From assembly GCF_000719285.1 (NCBI RefSeq), contig NZ_JOFS01000009.1, positions 457,258 to 521,257 of the forward strand: DNA of 64,000 nucleotides, given 5' to 3'. A program made the translations under genes and the position numbers. Of this stretch, positions 42,997 through 51,021 are shown in pieces (positions within the stretch are counted from its first letter, which is position 1; each line of letters begins with the position of its first letter). This DNA comes from Streptomyces bicolor. GTDB lineage: Bacteria > Actinomycetota > Actinomycetes > Streptomycetales > Streptomycetaceae. The notes under the pieces were generated by a model. That model worked only from the letters and a program-made list of their open reading frames with translations, was not told where the DNA came from and searched no databases.

Positions 42997-44139
42997 GTGA
43001 CCACTATGGCCATCGCGCTGGAGCGGCCCGTGAGTCTGTGGCCCGCCGCTCACGCGGCGGACGCACGCCGTCCCCGCTCCCAACAGACCAAGCTCGGTGC
43101 CAGCGACACCGTGTGCGCACGCCGGGCTGGGTACCTCCTGCACGGCCGCACCCCGACTGACGTCGGCGAGAAGCGGAAGGCGATCCTCGGGACCTGGCTG
43201 CACGCCGGGATACTCGACGCCGCCCGCGAGGAGTACGGCTGGCTCGTCGAGCGCCGCGTCGAGGACGAGACCGTCCGGGGCCACATCGACGCCGTTCAGC
43301 TCGACAGCGCCACCGCCGCTCGGCTCCCGAAGCGGCTGCGCCCCACGCTCCCGGCCGAGGAGACGACCGTCGAGGACGTGAAGACGAAGAGCACGTACCA
43401 GTGGGACAGCGTCCTGCGGTACGGCGCGAGCGAGGCCGAGCTGCGGCAGGTGTACCTGTACGCCGATCTGCTCGGCACGGAAGGCTTCGCCAGCGTCCGG
43501 GGCCAGCGGCAGCTTGCTCACCTCGGCCCGGTGCCGGTCGCCCGCATCCGCTTCCGGTTCATCAACCGCGACTCGGGTGACGACCACGTTCAGGAGATCG
43601 CCTACGAGGCCGACCGCGCACGCCGTGCCCGCTGGTGGGTTCAGCAGGTGCGTGCCGCCGCCTCCCCGGAGGAGCTGCCGCGCACATTTCAAGGGCCGGG
43701 CATCTCTGCGATCTGCGACCACTGCCCATTCCGTACCGCGTGCTGGGGGCCGCTCGTCGCCGGGCGCTACCCGCAGAGCCAGCTGATCCACGACGACGAG
43801 GAACGCGCGAAGGCACTGGCCGAGTACGCCGAGGTCTCCGAGCAGATCAAGCCGCTCAAGGACCGGCAGAAGTTCCTGCGCGCCCAGCTCGAAGGATCCG
43901 AACCCGGCGTCTACGGCGACAACGTCCTGAAGTGGAGCGGCGGCAACCCGACCAAGGTCGATGACGTCGAGGCGATGGTCGCGCTGTACCGCCGCGCAGG
44001 GCTGCAGGTGCCGATGGTGCCGGACGCGGCGTCGATGAAGGCGACGCTGAAGGAGGTGGGCATCCCCGTGCCTACGCGCCTCGACCACGACCGGCGGACC
44101 GCGGTGAGCATCAACGTCACCGCGCGCAAGAAGCCCTGA
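42997..44139 (+). CDS. Cas4/RecB-like PD-(D/E)XK exonuclease
   Basis: 380 aa from GTG 42997. TVEDVKTKSTYQWDSVLRYG near 125 carries the catalytic (D/E)xK. A cysteine near 37 (SDTVCARRAGYLL) plus CDHCPFRTACW near 240 give the C ... CxxC-x5-C iron-sulfur ligand pattern of Cas4/AddB nucleases. Adjacent to recT, it should supply 5'-resected ends, the RecE role. The C-terminus (KPLKDRQKFLRAQLEGSEPG) is a usual helical extension. Confidence 0.85.
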   Translation: MTTMAIALERPVSLWPAAHAADARRPRSQQTKLGASDTVCARRAGYLLHGRTPTDVGEKRKAILGTWLHAGILDAAREEYGWLVERRVEDETVRGHIDAVQLDSATAARLPKRLRPTLPAEETTVEDVKTKSTYQWDSVLRYGASEAELRQVYLYADLLGTEGFASVRGQRQLAHLGPVPVARIRFRFINRDSGDDHVQEIAYEADRARRARWWVQQVRAAASPEELPRTFQGPGISAICDHCPFRTACWGPLVAGRYPQSQLIHDDEERAKALAEYAEVSEQIKPLKDRQKFLRAQLEGSEPGVYGDNVLKWSGGNPTKVDDVEAMVALYRRAGLQVPMVPDAASMKATLKEVGIPVPTRLDHDRRTAVSINVTARKKP

Positions 44140-44223
44140 TCGCGCCACCCGGCGGGGCGGAGTCGGCGTGCTCCGTCCCCGCCCCGGCGCGGCGGGATCC
44201 GTACGGAACACGGAGAGGTGCCG

Positions 44224-45165
44224 GTGAGCATCCAACTGATGGTGGTGGCCGCCTACCTGCCGAAGGAGGTGATCAACACCACGCAGAAGCTGGTCCTCAT
44301 GAAGATCGCGGACTCGGCCGACGACCAGACCAGGCTGGCCCGGCCGGGCTTGGAGCGGATGATGGCCTGGGCCGGCGTAGGGGAGAAGCAGGTCATCACG
44401 GTGGTGACGCAACTCGTCGGACTCGGCCTGGTCGAGCGGGTCACGATCGGACGTGTCGGCCGCCGCGCCGAGTACCGGGTGTTCCCGCATGGCGTGCCGC
44501 CCATCCCGTCGACGGAGGAGCTGATCGAGCGGCGCCGGGCGGCGCAGCGCGCCCCGACCAACCCCCGGCTGGCCCGCAAGACCGCGCGCCGCAAACCGTC
44601 GTCGGCGGCCCGGACCCAACAGGACATCGCCGCACGGGAAGAGGCACGGGCCGCCTCCGAGGCCGCTTCGGAGCCAGGGTTGCCCCAGGGGAACCCTGAT
44701 GACGCTTCGGGCAGGGTTGCCCCAGGGGAACCCAGTGGGTTTCCCCAGGGAAACCGGGCGGGTTCCCCTGGGGAAACCCCTTCTCTTCCTCCTTCTTCCT
44801 CTTCTCTTCCTAACCCCCCTACCCCCACGGCTGACGCCGCAGGGGAGCCGGAGGCGGAGCACGGAGAGCAGCAGCGGGCAGGTTGCCCGAAGCACGCCGA
44901 GCCGGTGAGCAACTGCCGGGGGTGCGGGACGAACCCGCGTGCCGGGAGGGAGCAGGCGCAGCGAGAAGCGGCCGACCGCAAGCACCGCGAGCAGCAGGAC
45001 TGGCTACGGCAGTTCTTCGCCGAGCAGGAGCAGCGCGTTGCGGCAACGGACCCGCAAGCCCTGGAGATGGCCCGCCAACGAGTGCGAGACCTTGCCCGAA
45101 TGGGGCGCGAGAAGGGCGCCAACGCCAGGCGGAAACAGGGGCGTTCACAAGATCGGCAACATTGA
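44224..45165 (+). CDS. Phage replication initiator-like protein
   Basis: 313 aa from GTG 44224 with GGAGAGG. N-terminal winged helix (residues 1-90): VAAYLPKEVINTTQKLVLMK, WAGVGEKQVITVVTQLVGLG, RAEYRVFP, like Rep_O or helicase-loader HTH domains. A long linker follows (about 100-205, low complexity), and its coding DNA holds four iterons. C-terminal CPKHAEPVSNCRGC zinc motif and basic helix (ALEMARQRVRDLARMGREKG). Probably binds the iterons to start phage replication. Confidence 0.65.
   Translation: MSIQLMVVAAYLPKEVINTTQKLVLMKIADSADDQTRLARPGLERMMAWAGVGEKQVITVVTQLVGLGLVERVTIGRVGRRAEYRVFPHGVPPIPSTEELIERRRAAQRAPTNPRLARKTARRKPSSAARTQQDIAAREEARAASEAASEPGLPQGNPDDASGRVAPGEPSGFPQGNRAGSPGETPSLPPSSSSLPNPPTPTADAAGEPEAEHGEQQRAGCPKHAEPVSNCRGCGTNPRAGREQAQREAADRKHREQQDWLRQFFAEQEQRVAATDPQALEMARQRVRDLARMGREKGANARRKQGRSQDRQH
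44677..44811 (+). other. Probable phage replication origin: four iterons and pyrimidine tract
   Basis: Imperfectly palindromic repeats: GGGTTGCCCCAGGGGAACCC (44677-44696 and 44714-44733), GGGTTTCCCCAGGGAAACC (44737-44755), GGTTCCCCTGGGGAAACCCC (44761-44780). A 35-nt pure pyrimidine tract follows (44777-44811). Position inside the initiator gene mirrors lambda ori in gene O. Confidence 0.6.
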
Positions 45166-45194
45166 CGCCCCGGTGTGCGCCATTAAGATATAAG
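45162..45194 (+). promoter_or_regulatory. Phage promoter copy 2
   Basis: TTGACG (45162-45167), 16-bp spacer, TAAGAT (45184-45189) within the repeated 11-mer TAAGATATAAG. Predicted start near 45196. Confidence 0.75.
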
Positions 45195-45198
45195 TATG

Positions 45199-45235
45199 AG
45201 TTCGGAACTGGCCGAACTCACCGACCTCTTGGAGA
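45199..45235 (+). promoter_or_regulatory. 5' hairpin plus CCTCTTGGAGA unit
   Basis: AGTTCGG-AACTGG-CCGAACT (45199-45218) at the predicted mRNA 5' end, then CCTCTTGGAGA (45225-45235), 5 nt before TTG 45241. Confidence 0.6.
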
Positions 45236-45240
45236 CCATC

Positions 45241-45519
45241 TTGACCGACATACTCACCCCGGCCCCCGACGCCTACGTCGTGGTCGCCGAAGTGATCCAC
45301 GGCGCGCCGGTCGCACCGCGACTCGGCGGCCACCTCTACTGCTCGGCCGAGTGCGCCGAACACGGCGTCCGCGAGCTCGTCAGCGACCTGAGCAAGGAGG
45401 AGGGCGGCAGCGGCTTCGTCCTGCCCCACGAGGGGCGCGCGATCGGCTGCGTCGTCACCCGCGGCGGCCGGATGTGGTCGGTGCAGATCCTCGCTCGCAG
45501 CGAACTGCCCACCGTCTGA
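45241..45519 (+). CDS. Small phage early protein
   Basis: 92 aa if translation starts at TTG 45241 after the CCTCTTGGAGA box; a leaderless start at ATG 45196 would add 15 residues. YVVVAEVIHGAPVAPRLGGH, CSAECAEHGVRELVSDLSKE, VTRGGRMWSVQILARSELP. Mixed alpha/beta, no motif recognised. First gene after promoter copy 2. Confidence 0.6.
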   Translation: MTDILTPAPDAYVVVAEVIHGAPVAPRLGGHLYCSAECAEHGVRELVSDLSKEEGGSGFVLPHEGRAIGCVVTRGGRMWSVQILARSELPTV

Positions 45520-45534
45520 CACCCGCCTCACCTG

Positions 45535-45548
45535 AGATAGGTGACATT
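45535..45548 (+). promoter_or_regulatory. AGATAGGTGACATT, copy 2
   Basis: Exact 14-mer in the 89-bp gap after 45519, six bases before a terminator-like hairpin. Confidence 0.55.
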
Positions 45549-45553
45549 TTTAA

Positions 45554-45601
45554 ACGGCGGGCGTGCTTTTTGTGCGCCCGCCGTGCACACCCTCTTGGAG
45601 A
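45554..45601 (+). terminator. Hairpin plus CCTCTTGGAGA
   Basis: ACGGCGGGCG / CGCCCGCCGT, 10-bp stem with 11-nt loop (45554-45584), then CCTCTTGGAGA at 45591-45601, 7 nt before ATG 45609. Confidence 0.65.
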
Positions 45602-45608
45602 CCAGAAC

Positions 45609-46229
45609 ATGACCATCACCATCGCGGCTCTGCCCGACCACAACCGCACCACCGACCCGCTGTGGCAGCGGCTGTTCCACGGCTACGGCCACGTCGTCAC
45701 CCCGCTGCGCTACGCGGGCTGGGTCACCGACATCGAGACCGGCGGCGGCGAGTTCCACGTCCGCGCCGACCTCGGGGACGGCACGGAGCTGATCATCGCC
45801 TCCGAGCACAGCCTGCCCGCCGACCCTGCCGAGGTGAACGGCTGGACGGCCGTCCGCCAGGACGTGGAGAACGCCGACAGGCACACCGTCCTGTACGACT
45901 CCACCCCCAACGGCCCTCAGCGCCACCACAGCAACAGCCTGATCCCGCTGCTGGCCCGCATCGACGGCCTCGACGTTCCCCGCCGCGCCCCCCGGCTGAT
46001 CGTCTCGGCCACGCACACCGCGCCGTACGGCGCGAGCCACAACCAGACCGCCGGGATCGAGGGCGCGGCCACCGCCATCGCCCGCTTCTCGGAGTGGTCC
46101 CAGCGACTCACCGACCACGAGGGCTACCGCCGCGTCTGGCAGCGGCCCCAGGCGGACGGCTACCCGCTGGCGCTGTTCGAGTGCGCCGGACACATCACCA
46201 CCGTCCGCGTCACCCGCAGCGATGACTGA
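45609..46229 (+). CDS. Phage early hypothetical protein
   Basis: 206 aa from ATG 45609. WVTDIETGGGEFHVRADLGD, LIIASEHSLPADPAEVNGWT, LFECAGHITTVRVTRSDD. A beta-rich N-terminal half and a helical middle part (GIEGAATAIARFSEWSQRLT). I do not recognise the family; widely separated His/Asp residues do not form a known active site. Confidence 0.65.
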   Translation: MTITIAALPDHNRTTDPLWQRLFHGYGHVVTPLRYAGWVTDIETGGGEFHVRADLGDGTELIIASEHSLPADPAEVNGWTAVRQDVENADRHTVLYDSTPNGPQRHHSNSLIPLLARIDGLDVPRRAPRLIVSATHTAPYGASHNQTAGIEGAATAIARFSEWSQRLTDHEGYRRVWQRPQADGYPLALFECAGHITTVRVTRSDD

Positions 46230-46271
46230 CCGGCCGCGCCGCGCACCGCGCCCCACCGGGGGCGCGGACCG

Positions 46272-46379
46272 GTGATCTGGCTGCTGATCGTGTGCGCCCT
46301 CGGCCTGCTGGGGTTCACCGCCCTCGGCATCGAGGACAGCCGCCACCACCGCGCGTTACGCGCCTCCGACGAGTCCTGA
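46272..46379 (+). CDS. Single-helix phage membrane peptide
   Basis: 35 aa from GTG 46272: VIWLLIVCALGLLGFTALGI is one membrane helix, then EDSRHHRALRASDES. No strong ribosome site, but the reading frame fills the gap between the neighbours and ends just before the hairpin at 46384. Possibly a superinfection-exclusion or anti-holin type peptide. Confidence 0.5.
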   Translation: MIWLLIVCALGLLGFTALGIEDSRHHRALRASDES

Positions 46380-46383
46380 CCAC

Positions 46384-46430
46384 GGCCGCCCGGCCCACCA
46401 TCCGGGCCGGGCGGCCCCGCCTCTTGGAGA
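46384..46430 (+). terminator. Hairpin plus CCTCTTGGAGA
   Basis: GGCCGCCCGGCCC / GGGCCGGGCGGCC, 13-bp stem, 7-nt loop (46384-46416), 3 nt before CCTCTTGGAGA (46420-46430); GTG start 46440. Confidence 0.7.
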
Positions 46431-46439
46431 CCTTAGACC

Positions 46440-47930
46440 GTGCCCCGATCCATCCACCTGCTCTGCGGAGCGGGCGGAGACGCCACCGGCCTGTTGGAAG
46501 CCGGCTTCGACCCCATCCTCGGCATCAACCACTGGCAGACCGCCGTCGACACGTTCGGGCTCAACCACCCGAATGCGGCGGCGCGCTGCGCCGACATCCA
46601 GAACTACCCCATGCGGTGGCTCCCGAAGGCTCTCGTGCTGTGGGCCTCGGTGATCTGCACCGAAGTCAGCCCCGCCGGCGGGAAGAAGCGACCCGACCCG
46701 GTGCAGGACGCGCTGTTCGAGGAAGAGGAGCTGTGGCGCGAACTGCCGCCCGAGGCTTTCGAGATGACCCGGGTGACCGCGTGGTGCGTGCTGCGCGCAG
46801 CCGAGGCGAAGCGGTTCCCGTGCGTCGTCGTGGAGAACGTCGTCGAGTTCATCACCGACTGGCTGCTGTTCCCCGAGTGGATCCGCGCCATGAAGAAGCT
46901 CGGCTACCGCGTCCAGATCGTCTCCGTGTCCTCCGCGCACATCGGGACGGAGACCAATCCGTACGCCCCGCAATGGCGCGACCGCGTATACCTGGTCTTC
47001 ACCCTCACCGGGATCCGCCGCCCCGACCTCGCCCCGCGCCCGCTGGCGTACTGCTTCGAGTGCGGGCGGGACGTCAAGGCGCGCCAGAGCTGGCGCGACT
47101 CGCGGGTGAAGGTCGGCAAGTACCAGCAGCAGTACGACTACCGCTGCCCGAACAGCCGGTGTGGCCACGCGCTGGTGGAGCCATACGTCCGGCCCGCCTC
47201 CGACGTGATCATGTGGGACGACATCGGCCAGCGCATCGGGGAACGCGCCCGCCCGCTGGTGCCGAACACCATGCGCCGCATCGCGGCCGGACTGGCGAAA
47301 TTCCCCTACGAGCCGTCCCTAGTCACCCTCACGCACGGCAAGGACGGCACCGACCGCGCGTTCGCCCCGCACACCCGGCCGCTGCCCACCCGCACGGCCA
47401 AGCTCGGTGAGGCCCTGCTGGTGCCGGTGGGCGGCTCGTGGAACGACACGGCCTCGCCCATCGAGGAGCCGATGCGCACCCGCACCACCCGGGAGAGCGA
47501 GGCCCTCGTCACGGTGGACCCGTTCATCGTGGAGTTCCGCAACAACTGCGACGCCGCGCCGATCGACGCCCCGCTGAGCACCATCGCCACGGCCCGCCAC
47601 CACGGCCTGGTCGTGCCCGACGGCAACGTCCGCACCCGGGCCCGCAACACGTTGGTGATCCCGTACCGCAAGGCCGCGCCGAAGACCGCGCGCGAGCCGC
47701 TGCACACCCTGTCGACCCGCGACTCGGCGGCCATCGTGCGGACCGCGCCCGCTATCGAGGACTGCTACTTCCGCATGTTGCAGCCCCGCGAGCAGCTATC
47801 GGCCCAGCGGTTCCCCGAGACGTACGAGGTCGTCGGCACCAAGGCCGCCCAGACCCAGCAGGCCGGCAACGCGGTCAGCGTCAACGTCGCCCGGTGGATC
47901 GGCGAACGCCTCAAGCCCGTTCTCGCCTGA
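46440..47930 (+). CDS. Phage C5-cytosine DNA methyltransferase, atypical catalytic loop
   Basis: 496 aa from GTG 46440. Motif I LLCGAGGDATGLLEAGF (8-24), motif VI VVENVVEF near 130, motif VIII QWRDRVYLVF near 180 and motif X QAGNAVSVNVARWIG near 476 are intact. The catalytic segment reads ASVICTEVSPAGG (Cys near 72) instead of PPCQ-x-FS. A zinc ribbon CFECGRD ... CPNSRCG lies in the recognition region. The target sequence is unknown. It may protect phage DNA from restriction. Confidence 0.85.
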   Translation: MPRSIHLLCGAGGDATGLLEAGFDPILGINHWQTAVDTFGLNHPNAAARCADIQNYPMRWLPKALVLWASVICTEVSPAGGKKRPDPVQDALFEEEELWRELPPEAFEMTRVTAWCVLRAAEAKRFPCVVVENVVEFITDWLLFPEWIRAMKKLGYRVQIVSVSSAHIGTETNPYAPQWRDRVYLVFTLTGIRRPDLAPRPLAYCFECGRDVKARQSWRDSRVKVGKYQQQYDYRCPNSRCGHALVEPYVRPASDVIMWDDIGQRIGERARPLVPNTMRRIAAGLAKFPYEPSLVTLTHGKDGTDRAFAPHTRPLPTRTAKLGEALLVPVGGSWNDTASPIEEPMRTRTTRESEALVTVDPFIVEFRNNCDAAPIDAPLSTIATARHHGLVVPDGNVRTRARNTLVIPYRKAAPKTAREPLHTLSTRDSAAIVRTAPAIEDCYFRMLQPREQLSAQRFPETYEVVGTKAAQTQQAGNAVSVNVARWIGERLKPVLA

Positions 47931-47963
47931 CCCCATCCCCCAAGAAGAAGGGACACCCCTGCC

Positions 47964-48689
47964 ATGACACCGGCAGCACACGACCAGGTGGCCATCCTGG
48001 CTCAGCAGCGCGAGGAACTGTCGCTCGCACTCCGCCGAGCCGAGCAAGCCCACTGCCTGGCCATCATCGATCACCTCGCGGCCAAGATCCGTGCCCGCTG
48101 CCCCGAGGCCGTCTACGTGGCCTTCGACCGCAGCGGCCAAGACCACGCCGTCACCGTCTACGGCGTGCTCGGCGAGCAGCCGAGCCCGCTGGGAGCGTGC
48201 CCCTGGCTGTGGGACGGCACCCAGGCCGGGCATCCGCTCAACGAGATCGACTCGGACATCACCCTGGACGTCGAGTACGCGCTCCTGCCCCCGACTTCAC
48301 CGGCCTGGGCGCTCGTGCACCGCAACACGGGCATAGACGGCAGTTGGCTTCTGGAGCTGCCCCCGGTCGACCGCGCGGCCCGCGTGGCCGAGCTGATACG
48401 CGGGCACCACCCTGCGGCGACGGCGGTCATCGTGGACGGCCGCGCAGGCGGGGGCCGTGTCGTCGGGGTCATCGAGGAGCAGGCGGACAGTGACGCCCCC
48501 GCCCCTGTAGTCCGGCCCCGGCTCAGTAACGCGTGCGACGACGCCCTCACGCGCCTCGTGGCACAGGTCTTCCTCCTCCCGCCACTGGCCGACCGTCACC
48601 TGATGCCGGTCCCGAGCGGCTTCGCCCATCCCCATGGCTCCAGCGTCAGCGATCAGGTCCGCCTGTTGCCGCTGCCGCCGAGCGCCTAG
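47964..48689 (+). CDS. Phage hypothetical protein
   Basis: 241 aa from ATG 47964. Starts with a coiled coil (VAILAQQREELSLALRRAEQ) then a mixed domain: YVAFDRSGQDHAVTVYGVLG, DITLDVEYALLPPTSPAWAL, AATAVIVDGRAGGGRVVGVI. No known motif; C-terminal Pro/Leu-rich tail. Position between the methyltransferase and the WhiB-like gene. Confidence 0.6.
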   Translation: MTPAAHDQVAILAQQREELSLALRRAEQAHCLAIIDHLAAKIRARCPEAVYVAFDRSGQDHAVTVYGVLGEQPSPLGACPWLWDGTQAGHPLNEIDSDITLDVEYALLPPTSPAWALVHRNTGIDGSWLLELPPVDRAARVAELIRGHHPAATAVIVDGRAGGGRVVGVIEEQADSDAPAPVVRPRLSNACDDALTRLVAQVFLLPPLADRHLMPVPSGFAHPHGSSVSDQVRLLPLPPSA

Positions 48690-48708
48690 CGCACGGGAGG
48701 AGGAGCAG

Positions 48709-49119
48709 ATGAGCGGCAACGGGTGGGTCGCCCAGGCCCCCTGCGCCGGGGACGCCCGCTTCACGTCCGAGGAGACGGCAGCCGAGGCCCCGACGGAGCC
48801 GCTGGTCCTCTCCCTCCTCGCGGCCTGCCAGGGCTGCCCGTTCCGGTCGCAGTGCATCGACCTGGTCATGCCGAGCACGAGCCTGTTCGACGGCGTGTGC
48901 GGCGGGCGGCTCTGGCGCAACGGCCAGGTCCTCGCGACCTGCGAGGGTGCTCAGCCCGTCGAACTACGCGAGCGCGGCCGACGCCCGATCACCCACGGCA
49001 CCGAAGCCGGTGCCCGTGCCCACAACCGGCGCGGAGAGCGCGCCTGCTCCCTGTGCCTGGAGGCTGGACGGCTCGCCCAGCAAGCCCGCCGGGCCCGCAA
49101 GCGCGCCTCCGGCGCCTGA
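48709..49119 (+). CDS. WhiB-like iron-sulfur transcription factor
   Basis: 136 aa from ATG 48709, GGGAGGAGGAGC upstream. Cys12, then AACQGCPFRSQC (C40, C43, C49) give the WhiB [4Fe-4S] pattern; GVCGGRLW replaces the usual G(V/I)WGG turn. A C-terminal extension AHNRRGERACSLCLEAGRLA adds a CxxC hinge also seen on phage and plasmid WhiBs. Phage WhiBs can reprogramme host sigma-factor use; the Trp-to-Cys change in the turn is notable. Confidence 0.8.
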   Translation: MSGNGWVAQAPCAGDARFTSEETAAEAPTEPLVLSLLAACQGCPFRSQCIDLVMPSTSLFDGVCGGRLWRNGQVLATCEGAQPVELRERGRRPITHGTEAGARAHNRRGERACSLCLEAGRLAQQARRARKRASGA

Positions 49120-49152
49120 TCATCACCTCTACAACTCCTGCGGAGACACGAC

Positions 49153-49959
49153 ATGTTCACCATCAAGGCCCGCGACCTGGCAGCGATCCTCGACCAGGCC
49201 GCCCCGCACCGCTTCCGGGCGGTCGAGGACGCCAATGACCTCGACGCCCTGATCCTCGATTGCACTCCCGGCCACCTCCACGTCGTCGCGTGCAGCGACC
49301 GGACGCTCGCCGTCGCCCGCACTCCCGTCGCGGGCGCCGTGTGGACGGCCCCTGTCGGCTACGACGACGCCGCCGCGCTGCGCGGCTGGCTGGAGTCGTC
49401 CGACACCGTCACCGTCGAGCACGTCACCAGCGGCGGCCACCGGCTGCTCCGCTTCACCGAGGGCGTCGCGCAGCTCACCATCCCCGCCGCACCCCACGTC
49501 GGCCGCCTGCCCTGGCGCGCCCTGCTGCGCCTGGTACTCGACGCCCGCGACCACGGCGCGCTGCACGGTCGGCACGTGCAGCTGAGCGCCGACGACCTGT
49601 CCCAGTGGCTCAACGCCGGCGGCAAAGGCGAGGCGATCGAGTTCCGCTCCCTGGGGTCTGCGGGCACCCTGGTGACCGCCGGTCCCGACTTCCTCGGCCT
49701 CCAGACCCCGCACGGGGACGGTCCGGTGCCGGGCGAAGAATGGTCCTCGTCGCTGCGCACCCGCCTGTTCCTCTTCGCCGGGCAGTTCCTCGAGGTCGGG
49801 GCGCGCTACGCGGACTGGACGGGTACGGCCTGGGTCGTGCCCGCCCGGCCCCGCCCCGGTGAGGAGCCGCGGCTGATCTCGGCCGACTACGCGGCCGTCG
49901 CCCTGCCCATCTCCCAGGTGCTCGCGGTCGGCAAGTTTCTCGTCCGCCTGCCCGACTAA
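49153..49959 (+). CDS. Sliding clamp-like (DnaN-related) protein
   Basis: 268 aa from ATG 49153. FTIKARDLAAILDQAAPHRF, LILDCTPGHLHVVACSDRTL and VTVEHVTSGGHRLLRFTEG, then PLPWR-like and a C-terminal LISADYAAVALPISQVLAVG match the strand-helix pattern of DnaN domains. About 100 residues shorter than a three-domain clamp, so it may have two domains, as in phage processivity factors. RBS resembles the CTCTTGGAGA box (CTCCTGCGGAGA). Confidence 0.55.
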   Translation: MFTIKARDLAAILDQAAPHRFRAVEDANDLDALILDCTPGHLHVVACSDRTLAVARTPVAGAVWTAPVGYDDAAALRGWLESSDTVTVEHVTSGGHRLLRFTEGVAQLTIPAAPHVGRLPWRALLRLVLDARDHGALHGRHVQLSADDLSQWLNAGGKGEAIEFRSLGSAGTLVTAGPDFLGLQTPHGDGPVPGEEWSSSLRTRLFLFAGQFLEVGARYADWTGTAWVVPARPRPGEEPRLISADYAAVALPISQVLAVGKFLVRLPD

Positions 49960-49963
49960 CGCG

Positions 49964-49977
49964 AGATAGGTGACATT
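49964..49977 (+). promoter_or_regulatory. AGATAGGTGACATT, copy 3
   Basis: Exact 14-mer 5 nt after the clamp-like gene and about 140 bp before the HU gene. Confidence 0.55.
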
Positions 49978-50116
49978 CATGAATAAACGCGCGTGCTCTC
50001 GCGCTTCGATGTGCGACCACGTCGCGGACCCCGGCTACGGACTGAACCCGTGGCCCGCCGCGTGGCGCGCCCGTCCCTCGACTCCTGTGGCCCAGCCGAA
50101 TCGAAAGGAAAGCCCC

Positions 50117-50458
50117 GTGAACAAGGCTCAGCTCATCCAGGCCGTGGCGAAGGTGACTGGCAACCGCGCTCAGGCGGCTGACGCCGTGGAGGCCGCGCTC
50201 GACGCGATGGTCCGCGCCGTCGCCGCCGGTGAGGTCGTCTCAGTCACCGGCTTCGGCAGCCTCACCCCCGAGGTGCGCCCGGCCCGTACCGCCCGCAATC
50301 CGCAGACCGGTGAGCCGGTGGAGGTCGCCGAGCGCCGGGTCGTGAAGTTCCGTCCCGGCGCCCGGTTCCAGGACCTCGTCGCGGGCCGCCGGGCGATGCC
50401 CGAGTCCGGCAACTGCATCCAGAAGGACCCCAAGACCCCCAAGGTCGCCCGCCCGTAA
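50117..50458 (+). CDS. HU-family DNA-binding protein
   Basis: 113 aa from GTG 50117, GAAAGGAAAG upstream. NKAQLIQAVAKVTGNRAQAA, VVSVTGFGSLTPEVRPARTA and RNPQTGEPVEVAERRVVKF are the HU dimer core and DNA-binding arm (R-x-x-R-N-P-x-T-G). A 15-residue tail extends it. Usual HU length is 90-95. It probably compacts or bends phage DNA. Confidence 0.9.
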   Translation: MNKAQLIQAVAKVTGNRAQAADAVEAALDAMVRAVAAGEVVSVTGFGSLTPEVRPARTARNPQTGEPVEVAERRVVKFRPGARFQDLVAGRRAMPESGNCIQKDPKTPKVARP

Positions 50459-50472
50459 CCCGTTGCACACCA

Positions 50473-50504
50473 GGTGCCGTCCCGGCGCACGCCGGGACGG
50501 CACC
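50473..50504 (+). terminator. Terminator after HU gene
   Basis: GGTGCCGTCCCGGCG / CGCCGGGACGGCACC, 15-bp perfect inverted repeat with 2-nt centre, 16 bp before the next ATG. Confidence 0.75.
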
Positions 50505-50520
50505 GCCGAAGGAGTTCGAG

Positions 50521-51021
50521 ATGAACGACCGTTCCGTGGGCGTCGAGATCGATGCCACGGCGAAGTGGCTGGAGGAGCGGTGCATGGTTGGCGCGGCCCG
50601 TCTGCTACGGCGCGTCGCGCGACAGAGGGACGAGGCCGTGCGGCAGCTTGGCCTTCGCCCCTCCTCGCCCGGGCATCAGGCGGGCGGCGGCGAGTGCACC
50701 GCTCCGCGCGACCTGGACGCCGCCGCCGAAGCGGCGATGCTGCGCACCGACGTGGCGCGTCTCCAGGCCCTGGCCGAGCGTGCCGGCTGGGTGCCCGACC
50801 CGGACGCGAAGCGCCTGTGGCGCTGGCGCGACGGCTGGTGGGAACTGAGCTACCGCCGCAGGAATCCGAAGGACGGTTACCACGACACCGGCTGGTATCT
50901 GTGGGGGCCGCCCGGCAGTTACGACGGCGAGTGGACGGCCCGCGCCAAGACTGCGGCCGTGGCTGAGGCCAACCGGCTTATCACCGACCATCGCGCGGCA
51001 ACCGGCGAGGGTGATCGGTGA
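50521..51021 (+). CDS. Phage hypothetical protein
   Basis: 166 aa from ATG 50521, CGAAGGAG upstream. Helical N-terminus (AKWLEERCMVGAARLLRRVA), then a Trp-rich beta segment LWRWRDGWWELSYRRRNPKD, YLWGPPGSYDGEWTARAKTA. Overlaps the resolvase start by GTGA, so it is co-translated. No recognised family. Confidence 0.6.
   Translation: MNDRSVGVEIDATAKWLEERCMVGAARLLRRVARQRDEAVRQLGLRPSSPGHQAGGGECTAPRDLDAAAEAAMLRTDVARLQALAERAGWVPDPDAKRLWRWRDGWWELSYRRRNPKDGYHDTGWYLWGPPGSYDGEWTARAKTAAVAEANRLITDHRAATGEGDR

Noticed and set aside
46272..46379. CRISPR or repeat array in the early region
   Set aside because: The repeated units are dispersed and attached to promoters and starts; there are no regularly spaced spacers and no cas operon (the Cas4-like nuclease is the RecT partner).
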